Positions 7,272 to 12,147 of a stretch of DNA of 12,147 bases are shown here, in pieces; within the stretch, counting starts at the first letter, position 1, and each line of letters begins with the position of its first letter. Origin of the DNA: a bacterium (lineage in GTDB: Bacteria; UBP13; UBA5359); assembly GCA_028685295.1 (NCBI GenBank), contig JAQUEL010000061.1, positions 1 to 12,147 on the forward strand, written 5' to 3'. The notes beneath the pieces were generated by a model. It saw only the letters and a program-made list of their open reading frames with translations. It searched no databases and had not been told where the DNA came from. Position numbers and translations under genes: made by a program.

Positions 7272-7293
7272 GAGATAGCCAAGAGATAGCCAA
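7272..7293 (+). repeat. 11-bp perfect tandem duplication
   Basis: GAGATAGCCAA occurs twice with no gap (7272-7282 and 7283-7293), just downstream of the AraC-type gene's terminator. It may be a slippage product or a paired protein-binding site one helical turn apart. Confidence 0.8.
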
Positions 7294-7455
7294 GGAACGG
7301 TTTTCGAGTGGAATTTGCCGCTGTTTTTATCGGGGAGCTTTAAGCATTTTGGTGTCTGGCGGGGGCCGGATATTCTGCGACTTTCTGATTTGTAATGCTC
7401 GGGATTATCTGCAATCCGTAACATTTTGTTGATGCAACCCCTCTGAAAGAGCACG

Positions 7456-7484
7456 TTGCAATACGCTGCTCTCGATGATATAAT
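7456..7484 (+). promoter_or_regulatory. promoter of the rpsF-ssb-rpsR operon
   Basis: TTGCAA (7456-7461), a 17-base spacer and TATAAT (7479-7484), with TG at 7476-7477 making an extended -10. The predicted start, near 7491, leaves a leader of about 104 bases before the rpsF ATG. Confidence 0.75.
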
Positions 7485-7490
7485 CAAGCA

Positions 7491-7594
7491 GTTGGACAAG
7501 CCTTATAAGGGCTTTTCTTCCTGCTTCGCAGAGACCAGCCCGGGCTCGGGGCGGTGCAGAGCGGGGCCGATAGACCGGAGGAGGAGGTGACGCA
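7491..7594 (+). ncRNA. structured 5' leader of rpsF, candidate S6:S18-type autoregulatory RNA
   Basis: The leader contains several local helices: AAGCC/GGCTT around 7498-7514 followed by TTTTC, CTGC-TTC-GCAG (7521-7531), the palindrome AGCCCGGGCT (7537-7546), and CGGT (7552-7555) with ACCG (7574-7577) immediately before the ribosome binding site. CTTCCT (7517-7522) can also pair with AGGAGG (7582-7587) and hide the ribosome binding site. Known rpsF leaders in many bacteria bind the S6:S18 complex through an RNA with a conserved CCG in a bulge; the ACCG here is a candidate. I did not derive a full consensus match, so the identity is inferred from position and local pairing. Confidence 0.4.
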
Positions 7595-7888
7595 ATGAGA
7601 GCCTATGAAGTTACTTATATTATCGATCCTCAGCTTGAGGATGAGCAGATCGATGCTGCTGTGGAGCAGCTCAATCAGATCATAACCGCTAACGGTGGCG
7701 AGATCGGCGAGATCGATAAGTGGGGCAAGCGTCGCCTGGCGTATGAAGTTGCCGAAAAAAACGAGGGGTACTACGTGGTAGTGACCTTCGATGGCGGGAA
7801 CAACACGCTGGACGAACTTGACCGTTTCTTGAAACTCAATGAGAACTATATCAGGCATATTATTATTAGACGCGACTCCGAGGGTTGA
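7595..7888 (+). CDS. rpsF: 30S ribosomal protein S6 (bS6)
   Basis: 97 residues, full length for bS6. The N-terminus MRAYEVTYIIDPQLEDEQID, the central GKRRLAYEV and the C-terminal Y-I-R-H-I-I-I-R are classic S6 features. S6 binds the 30S platform as a heterodimer with S18, whose gene is two genes downstream. The ATG is preceded by an overlapping series of Shine-Dalgarno sequences ending in AGGAGGTGA (7582-7590), among the strongest in the window. It is the first gene of the rpsF-ssb-rpsR operon, and ssb starts 27 bases after its stop. No anomaly was seen. Confidence 0.97.
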   Translation: MRAYEVTYIIDPQLEDEQIDAAVEQLNQIITANGGEIGEIDKWGKRRLAYEVAEKNEGYYVVVTFDGGNNTLDELDRFLKLNENYIRHIIIRRDSEG

Positions 7889-7915
7889 TCTTGGTAGCGT
7901 CGAGGATGGTGTCGC

Positions 7916-8362
7916 ATGCTTAACAGAATTATTCTGATAGGACGTTTAACCAGGGATCCTGAACTGCGCTATACGCCGAGCGGAGCCGCGGTGGCCAGTT
8001 TTACCCTGGCGGTTGATCGTAGATTTGCCAATGCTCAGGGTGAAAGAGAGGCAGATTTTATTCGTATAATCGCCTGGCGTAAGCTGGCGGAGATCTGCTC
8101 CAATCAACTGAACAAAGGACGCCTGGTGGCTATAGACGGCCGCTTACAGGTGCGCAGCTATGATGGCCAGGATGGCCAACGCCGAACTATAAGCGAAGTG
8201 GTAGCTGAGGATGTCCGCTTCCTGGATTGGCCCGCTGGAAAAGAGGGCGGTCAGGCAGGAGGGCGGCAATCCCAATCTACTGAAGGATCGGCCAAACCTC
8301 AGGAAGATGCGGATAACCTCGATGATATCATGGATGTTAGTCTGGATGATATGCCGTTCTAA
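7916..8362 (+). CDS. ssb: single-stranded DNA-binding protein SSB
   Basis: 148 residues. The N-terminal OB-fold spans about residues 1-106 ([20 protein letters not shown], then [13 protein letters not shown] and the [16 protein letters not shown] segment). A flexible Gly/Gln/Ser-rich linker follows, and the acidic tail ends in SLDDMPF, a variant of the DDIPF tip that recruits replication and repair partners such as PriA, RecG and RecQ. The protein coats single-stranded DNA in replication, repair and recombination. Its position between rpsF and rpsR is the standard firmicute arrangement. The ribosome binding site is weak (GAGGATGG, about 9 bases before the ATG), which suggests translation is helped by the upstream gene. 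Confidence 0.97.
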   Translation: MLNRIILIGRLTRDPELRYTPSGAAVASFTLAVDRRFANAQGEREADFIRIIAWRKLAEICSNQLNKGRLVAIDGRLQVRSYDGQDGQRRTISEVVAEDVRFLDWPAGKEGGQAGGRQSQSTEGSAKPQEDADNLDDIMDVSLDDMPF

Positions 8363-8370
8363 AAGGGAAC

Positions 8371-8413
8371 ATCACTGAATTATATCTGCAATCGGTAAGG
8401 ATTGTTCAGTGAT
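8371..8413 (+). promoter_or_regulatory. long bulged hairpin in the ssb-rpsR spacer
   Basis: ATCACTGAA (8371-8379) pairs perfectly with TTCAGTGAT (8405-8413). Inside it, CAATC (8389-8393) pairs with GATTG (8400-8404) around a GGTAAG loop. The two helices abut on the 3' side and are separated by a 9-base bulge (8380-8388) on the 5' side. There is no T-tract, so it is not a terminator. It sits 9 bases after the ssb stop and 27 bases before the rpsR GTG. A protein-binding, processing or attenuation role is possible. Confidence 0.6.
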
Positions 8414-8440
8414 AGGCTTTAACGAAATGGAGGAAACAAA

Positions 8441-8677
8441 GTGGCCAAGCGTGAAAGCAAGTTCAGAAGACCGCGCCGCAAGGTGTGCGTTTTCTGTGCC
8501 GATAAGAATGAAACCATAGGTTACAAGGATGCTATGAAGCTTAGACGGTTTATTTCGGACAGGGGCAAGATACTGCCTCGTCGTGCCACCGGTAACTGTG
8601 CCAAGCATCAGCGCGAGGTAACCGTTGCCATCAAGAGGGCCAGAGAGATAGCTCTGCTGCCCTTTTCCGCTGGCTGA
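8441..8677 (+). CDS. rpsR: 30S ribosomal protein S18 (bS18), zinc-binding form
   Basis: 78 residues, typical for bS18. The core [19 protein letters not shown] and the C-terminal [16 protein letters not shown] are unmistakable. C16 and C19 (CVFC) with C53 and H56 (GNCAKH) form a likely Zn site, so this is the C+ form; many firmicutes also carry or have switched to a cysteine-less form. S18 pairs with S6 on the 30S platform. GTG is the start, with GGAGG about 7-8 bases upstream. It is the last gene of the rpsF operon and is closed by a strong terminator. Confidence 0.97.
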   Translation: MAKRESKFRRPRRKVCVFCADKNETIGYKDAMKLRRFISDRGKILPRRATGNCAKHQREVTVAIKRAREIALLPFSAG

Positions 8678-8685
8678 ATGTGTTG

Positions 8686-8713
8686 CAGGGGGCTTTGCCC
8701 CCTGTATCTTTTT
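8686..8713 (+). terminator. intrinsic terminator of the rpsF-ssb-rpsR operon
   Basis: CAGGGGGC pairs with GCCCCCTG (8 bp, nearly all G:C) around a TTT loop and is followed by TATC and five T (8709-8713). It begins 9 bases after the rpsR stop. Confidence 0.88.
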
Positions 8714-8716
8714 CAC

Positions 8717-8722
8717 TATAAT
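8717..8722 (+). promoter_or_regulatory. possible -10 element for the DUF2232 gene
   Basis: TATAAT lies right after the operon terminator and 17 bases before the GTG at 8740. The position 17 bases upstream is TTTGCC, a poor -35 inside the terminator stem. If used, transcription would start near 8729, on the ribosome binding site GGAGAG, giving an almost leaderless mRNA. Confidence 0.35.
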
Positions 8723-8739
8723 TCCTCTGGAGAGTAATT

Positions 8740-9651
8740 GTGTCTTTTCTCCTGTTATCAGTAGCGCTCTGTTTTTTAAATATTTCCGTGGCTATGTTCG
8801 CATCAATCGGATTACCGTTGCTTGTTTTGCTGCCGACACCGCTGGCTTTGGCAGTTCAGCGCAAAGGTGTACTTGCAACAATACTTGCCGCTATACCGGG
8901 ATTGTTAGCCGTTGGCAGGCTATATCCCGATGTCTGGCCGGTTATGTTAAGCGTTATTCTATTGGGGATTTATCTGGGCTGGGAAGTATCCATGGATATT
9001 GAACCCTCGGACATTTTATGGCAGGGGACAATATTTGCAGCAGGGCTCTTTCTTCTCTGGACAGCCTGGTCAATGCATCAGGGCAACAGCATAGTGTTTC
9101 TTTGGATAAAGCAGCTGGATACATATATGAAACCGGAAAATCTGCCCTATCTGCAGGCGTTTGATGCCGAACAGCGTTTACAGATGTTCTCTGAGCTGAA
9201 ACGGACTATTATGGAGATATATCCCTCCCTGCTGCTGATCTATCTTACACTTCTTGTTATAGCCAATCTCTGGTTGACAAGGAAACTGCTGCCCTTCTTT
9301 GGTGAACGCTTGAAACCTTATCTGCCGTTTGAATTCTGGAGAATCGCGCATCCTGTTGTCTGGGGAATTATTGTTGGCATACTTTTTGTCTTTGCAGGTA
9401 TAGAGTGGAACAGAGCAGCTTTGCATATGTTGGGTGTGAATCTGTTCATATCATTCTCTTTGCCGTATCTTATATGCGGGCTGGGGATAATAAGCCTTCA
9501 GCTTCGGCGTATGCAGGCCGGTGATCTGCTGCGCCGGCTGTTATTATTGCTCTGTATCCTGCAGCCGTTTTTGATACAGGCAGCTCTATGGCTGGGTGTC
9601 TTTGATACCTGGTGTGATTTTAGAAAGCTGGAAGCGCTGAAAGAAAATTAA
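8740..9651 (+). CDS. DUF2232 (YybS-like) multi-pass membrane protein
   Basis: 303 residues, the normal length for DUF2232. About eight or nine hydrophobic segments are visible, roughly at residues 1-20, 22-40, 43-60, 66-82, 93-111, 161-180, 203-222, 231-253 and 265-288, so it is an integral membrane protein. A charged loop (about 120-160) separates the two membrane halves. The ending G-V-F-D-T-W-C-D-F-R-K-L matches the conserved DUF2232 tail as I remember it. In Bacillus the homologue YybS lies before gdpP-rplI-dnaC near the rpsF operon; here it keeps the rpsR side but not the downstream partners. Function is unknown; related proteins affect cell envelope, sporulation or cyclic-di-AMP contexts only by association. 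GTG start with GGAGAG 5 bases upstream. The next gene begins 18 bases after its stop, probably in the same transcript. Confidence 0.8.
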   Translation: MSFLLLSVALCFLNISVAMFASIGLPLLVLLPTPLALAVQRKGVLATILAAIPGLLAVGRLYPDVWPVMLSVILLGIYLGWEVSMDIEPSDILWQGTIFAAGLFLLWTAWSMHQGNSIVFLWIKQLDTYMKPENLPYLQAFDAEQRLQMFSELKRTIMEIYPSLLLIYLTLLVIANLWLTRKLLPFFGERLKPYLPFEFWRIAHPVVWGIIVGILFVFAGIEWNRAALHMLGVNLFISFSLPYLICGLGIISLQLRRMQAGDLLRRLLLLLCILQPFLIQAALWLGVFDTWCDFRKLEALKEN

Positions 9652-9669
9652 AAAGCGGAGGTATAATTT

Positions 9670-10728
9670 ATGTTGTTGAATGATGTCAAAGAGATGAAGT
9701 TGCTGGATCCCGGCGATATGCTGGGCATTGAAGATAACTTGCCTGATCAGTGTGAGCGTGCCTGGGATATAGCCGGCAGCTTTTTACTACCGGAAATGCC
9801 CATGCCTGAAAAGGTAGTGGTAACCGGCTTGGGTGGGTCTGCCATAAGCGGTGATATTATGCGTGCGCTGGTGGCTGATCAATGTTCCGCTCCTGTGGTT
9901 GTCAACCGCGACTATACCCTGCCTGCTTTTGTAAATGAAAAAACTTTGGTCTTTGTCGACAGCTATTCCGGCAATACGGAAGAAACACTTAGCGCTTACG
10001 GCATAGCCAGGGCCAGGGGCGCCATGACCGTTTGTATTACCACCGGAGGCAAGCTGAAAGAGATGGCTCAAGCCGATAACAATCCCGTGATAACCATTCC
10101 TGCCGGACAGCCTCCTCGGACTGCTACAGGTTATATACTTATGCCTATGCTCAATGTTATGCAGAGGATGGGACTTATAGCTCCTATGGATGGCGATGTG
10201 GCAGAGACCGTATCTCTGATGCGCAGTCAGCGCGAAAATTTGCGCATGGAGGTGGAGGCCGATAATAACCCGGCTAAGCAATTGGCGTTGATGCTGGAGA
10301 ACAAGATGCCTCTGGTATACGGCAATAGTGAACCTATGGGCGTGATGGCCTTCCGCTGGAAGTGCCAATTCAATGAAAACAGCAAGATATATGCTGGGTG
10401 GAATGCTTTTCCCGAGTTGAATCACAATGAAATTATGGCCTGGAGCTTCCTTGGCGACCTTACGGAGCGTTTTTTTCTGGTAATGCTTAGTGATGAGGGG
10501 GCGCATCCCAGGCTAAAGACCAGGGTATCGATTACGGAGAAGATTATGCGCGATCGCGTAGGCGGTATTCATGAGATAAAAAGCCAGGGAGAATCACTGC
10601 TGGCCAGGATGATGTCGGTTAATTACATAGGCGATTACACTACCCTTTATCTGGCATTGCTTTACAATGCTGATCCTATGGAGATTAATGCCATTAATCA
10701 CCTGAAGGCAGAGCTGGCCAAAGTGTAA
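9670..10728 (+). CDS. bifunctional phosphoglucose/phosphomannose isomerase
   Basis: 352 residues with two SIS sugar-isomerase domains. The first holds GLGGSAISGD (53-62), the phosphate-binding DSYSGNTEET (97-106) and PRTATGY, with R150 as a likely catalytic residue. The second holds NENSK (E236) and ELNHNE (H252), and K346 in INHLKAEL near the C-terminus. The E236-H252 spacing of 16 equals the E203-H219 spacing of the studied Pyrobaculum aerophilum enzyme, which interconverts glucose-6-P or mannose-6-P with fructose-6-P. Conventional PGI is a different, larger protein, so this is the archaeal/bacterial PGI/PMI class. Cytoplasmic. GGAGG lies 8 bases before the ATG. It follows DUF2232 closely and precedes a ROK kinase, which could supply its substrate. 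Whether it serves glycolysis or mannose use cannot be told from sequence. Confidence 0.9.
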   Translation: MLLNDVKEMKLLDPGDMLGIEDNLPDQCERAWDIAGSFLLPEMPMPEKVVVTGLGGSAISGDIMRALVADQCSAPVVVNRDYTLPAFVNEKTLVFVDSYSGNTEETLSAYGIARARGAMTVCITTGGKLKEMAQADNNPVITIPAGQPPRTATGYILMPMLNVMQRMGLIAPMDGDVAETVSLMRSQRENLRMEVEADNNPAKQLALMLENKMPLVYGNSEPMGVMAFRWKCQFNENSKIYAGWNAFPELNHNEIMAWSFLGDLTERFFLVMLSDEGAHPRLKTRVSITEKIMRDRVGGIHEIKSQGESLLARMMSVNYIGDYTTLYLALLYNADPMEINAINHLKAELAKV

Positions 10729-10750
10729 TTAGGGCCTGGTGTTTGGGTCA

Positions 10751-10771
10751 AGGTGCTGAAGCTTAGCGCCT
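10751..10771 (+). other. hairpin between the isomerase and the ROK kinase genes
   Basis: AGGTGCT pairs with AGCGCCT (7 bp with one G:T pair) around GAAGCTT, which can close slightly further. No T-tract follows, so it is not a full terminator; it may tune expression or stability within a shared transcript. Confidence 0.4.
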
Positions 10772-10809
10772 CAATGCCTCATTATGCAAATTAGCCTGGG
10801 GGAATGCAA

Positions 10810-11769
10810 ATGAGCTATATAATAGGTATCGATTTGGGCGGCACTAATATGGTGGCCGCCCTGGCACATGAGAACGGGACTATAATTGCTCGTGACAGAG
10901 CGGAGACCATGGTCGATTCCGGCTTCACCGATGTTGTACGCCGTATGGCCGAATTGGTGCAACGGCTGGTGGACGGCGCCGGTATAAGCCTCCGGCAAGT
11001 AGAGGGTATCGGCATGGGTGTGCCCGGCTATCTCGATATGACAGGCGGTATCGTTCACTTTTCTCCTAATTTTGTCGGCTGGACGGAAGTGCCGCTGGTG
11101 GATGAATTTCGCAAGCATATGCCCTTGCCTGTTTATATAGTTAATGATGTAAACTCACATGCTTTAGGAGAATATCGATTCGGCGCCGGGCGTGGGGCTG
11201 AGTATATAGCAGTGCTGGCACTGGGTACGGGCGTAGGCGGAGGGCTTATCCTGGATGGCCGGCTCTATTCGGGCTCTACCGAAGGCGGTGGCGAATTAGG
11301 TCATATTATTGTGGACCCGGACGGGCCACGCTGCGAATGCGGCTGCTATGGCTGCCTGGAAGCCTTTGCCAAGGCACAGGCCATAACCGATAGAGCAGCC
11401 TTGAAGTTGCAGCAGGGGAAGCGCTCTATTATTCCTGAAATGGTTGACGGGGATATTCGCTCCATAACCCCTGCGGTGGTAGCTCAGGCAGCTGAAGCCG
11501 GTGATGAAACAGCTATCGAGGTCTGGAACGAAGTAGGCATGTATGTCGGTATTGCAGCTGCCGGATTGATCCAGGCTCTCAGTCCGCAAGTAATAATTAT
11601 CGGTGGCGGTATAGCCAGGGCCGGCCGCTTTCTCATAGATCCCATAAGAAGAACGGTAGAGGCCAGGGCACTGCTGATACCCGCATCCACCTGCCGCTTG
11701 GAATTATCTCCTTTAGGGGATGATGCTGGTCTTCTGGGGGCTATATCGCTGGTGATAGAAAAACGCTGA
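10810..11769 (+). CDS. ROK-family sugar kinase (probable glucokinase)
   Basis: 319 residues, typical of ROK kinases without a DNA-binding domain. The ATP phosphate motif GIDLGGTN is at residues 6-13 and the catalytic Asp is D113 in VNDVNSHALGEYRFGAG. ALGTGVGGG is at 137-145 and E162 in GGGELGH contacts sugar. The ROK zinc site is complete: H165 with C175, C177 and C182 in CECGCYGCLE. IIIGGG (262-267) is the adenosine motif. The probable reaction is ATP-dependent phosphorylation of glucose or a similar hexose or N-acyl hexosamine. I chose the ATG at 10810 because GGGGG (10798-10802) is 7 bases upstream; the ATG at 10804 would leave only one base and adds two residues. The upstream isomerase would use its product. 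It could also act on mannose, allose or another hexose. Confidence 0.9.
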   Translation: MSYIIGIDLGGTNMVAALAHENGTIIARDRAETMVDSGFTDVVRRMAELVQRLVDGAGISLRQVEGIGMGVPGYLDMTGGIVHFSPNFVGWTEVPLVDEFRKHMPLPVYIVNDVNSHALGEYRFGAGRGAEYIAVLALGTGVGGGLILDGRLYSGSTEGGGELGHIIVDPDGPRCECGCYGCLEAFAKAQAITDRAALKLQQGKRSIIPEMVDGDIRSITPAVVAQAAEAGDETAIEVWNEVGMYVGIAAAGLIQALSPQVIIIGGGIARAGRFLIDPIRRTVEARALLIPASTCRLELSPLGDDAGLLGAISLVIEKR

Positions 11770-11808
11770 TTTTCGTTTAGCCCTGTTGGTGACCGGGTAG
11801 AAAGAATC

Positions 11809-12147
11809 GTGCGTAAAAAAGGCAGACTATCGATACACGGTTACTTTATGGCAGGGCGAATGCTGGGCATTCCGCTAAAGGTGAGCTATGGCTGGTTTTT
11901 TATATTTGCAGTGCTCTCCACAAGCCTGGCGTTGATCTATTTTCCAGGCCAGGTGAACGGCCTAGCTTCGATTTACAAGTGGTTGGCAGGAATACTGGTT
12001 TCCCTTCTGGTCTTTGCCTCTGTTATTCTGCATGAAGCCGGGCACTCTCTGGTTGCCCGGCGCTACGGTGTGACTATAGAAAGGATAGAGCTCTTTCTTT
12101 TAGGCGGCCTCTCCATGATGCAGCAGGAACCGGAGGATGCAACAGCT
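11809..12147 (+). CDS. site-2 protease family (M50) intramembrane metalloprotease, 3'-truncated
   Basis: The first 113 codons of a frame that runs off the right edge. Residues about 13-30 (F-M-A-G-R-M-L-G-I-P-L-K-V-S-Y-G-W) are the typical start of class 3/Rv-type S2P proteins. A hydrophobic segment about 30-47 follows, then a second about 60-75 ending in ILHEAGHSLVARR. HEAGH (H75, E76, H79) is the HExxH zinc site placed inside the membrane. The following GVTIERIELFLLGGLS is the usual strand and GG motif. The rest (third Zn ligand in a D-G motif, possible CBS domains) is beyond the window. SpoIVFB-like and general S2P-like proteases both fit. The first in-frame start after the ROK stop is a GTG at 11809 with a poor ribosome binding site; ATG codons at 11848 and 11860 are alternatives. 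Confidence 0.85.
   Translation, partial: MRKKGRLSIHGYFMAGRMLGIPLKVSYGWFFIFAVLSTSLALIYFPGQVNGLASIYKWLAGILVSLLVFASVILHEAGHSLVARRYGVTIERIELFLLGGLSMMQQEPEDATA

Larger units (their letters stand above)
7213..7594. other. 382-base non-coding region between the AraC-type gene and rpsF
   Basis: No gene is apparent. From left to right it holds a weak terminator for the AraC-type gene, an 11-base tandem duplication, a TTTAAGCATTTTGG copy (7339-7352), a GGATT-ATCTGC-AATCC hairpin (7402-7417), an extended -10 promoter and a structured rpsF leader. The size is unusually large for the front of a ribosomal protein operon. Confidence 0.6.

Noticed and set aside
7406-8398. Near-identical 16-base pair TATCTGCAATCCGTAA (7406) and TATCTGCAATCGGTAA (8383)
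   Set aside because: A 15-of-16 match between two places is about what chance allows in a window this size, and the two copies fold differently, so I do not claim a shared element.
9662-9667. TATAAT just before the PGI/PMI start codon
   Set aside because: It lies between the ribosome binding site and the ATG and lacks a -35; it is an AT-rich spacer, not a usable promoter for this gene.
9787-10506. 239-residue open frame on the minus strand inside the PGI/PMI gene
   Set aside because: It is fully antisense to a well-recognised isomerase and has no domain features; the His/Arg-rich composition is typical of a shadow frame.

Overview
The window looks like chromosome from a Gram-positive, clostridia-type bacterium (Firmicutes). 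The evidence is the firmicute order rpsF-ssb-rpsR followed by a DUF2232 (YybS-like) membrane protein, a Zn-binding (C+) form of S18, strong AGGAGG-type ribosome binding sites, frequent GTG starts, and canonical sigma-A promoters, some with an extended -10. The set of families reminds me of Mahella/Thermoanaerobacterales-type saccharolytic anaerobes, but that placement is inference.

Left part (1-4189, + strand): a 5'-truncated large protein resembling the DUF3863/DUF3864 carbohydrate-related family, then a sugar isomerase/epimerase-type TIM barrel and a fused acyl-CoA:acetate/3-ketoacid CoA-transferase. The last two are closely spaced and probably co-transcribed. Together they suggest accessory carbon metabolism of an unidentified carbohydrate or sugar acid.

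Middle (4190-4881): an initiator tRNA-fMet gene with its own extended -10 promoter and a clean intrinsic terminator. A stand-alone IscU/NifU-type Fe-S scaffold gene follows, with its own promoter and a small inverted repeat in its leader. A strong hairpin without a U-tract follows the gene.

4882-7261: a gene-poor stretch, then a UroD-superfamily (methyltransferase-like) gene on the minus strand, divergent from an AraC-type regulator. Their shared intergenic region carries repeated AGCATT and TCGGA motifs, so this is probably a locally regulated pair.

7262-8713: a non-coding stretch with a good promoter and a structured leader, then the ribosomal/replication operon rpsF-ssb-rpsR, closed by a strong terminator. 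The ssb-rpsR spacer contains a long asymmetrically bulged hairpin.

8714-12147: DUF2232 membrane protein, bifunctional phosphoglucose/phosphomannose isomerase, ROK sugar kinase, and the start of an M50 site-2-type intramembrane protease cut off by the window end. The kinase and isomerase form a plausible hexose-phosphate module. They sit where gdpP-rplI-dnaB/C is commonly found after the DUF2232 gene in other firmicutes.

I found no CRISPR array, transposase, phage gene or convincing wholly new system. The most interesting signals are the RNA structures of the rpsF operon, the operator-like repeats between the UroD and AraC genes, and the unusual grouping of the first three genes.
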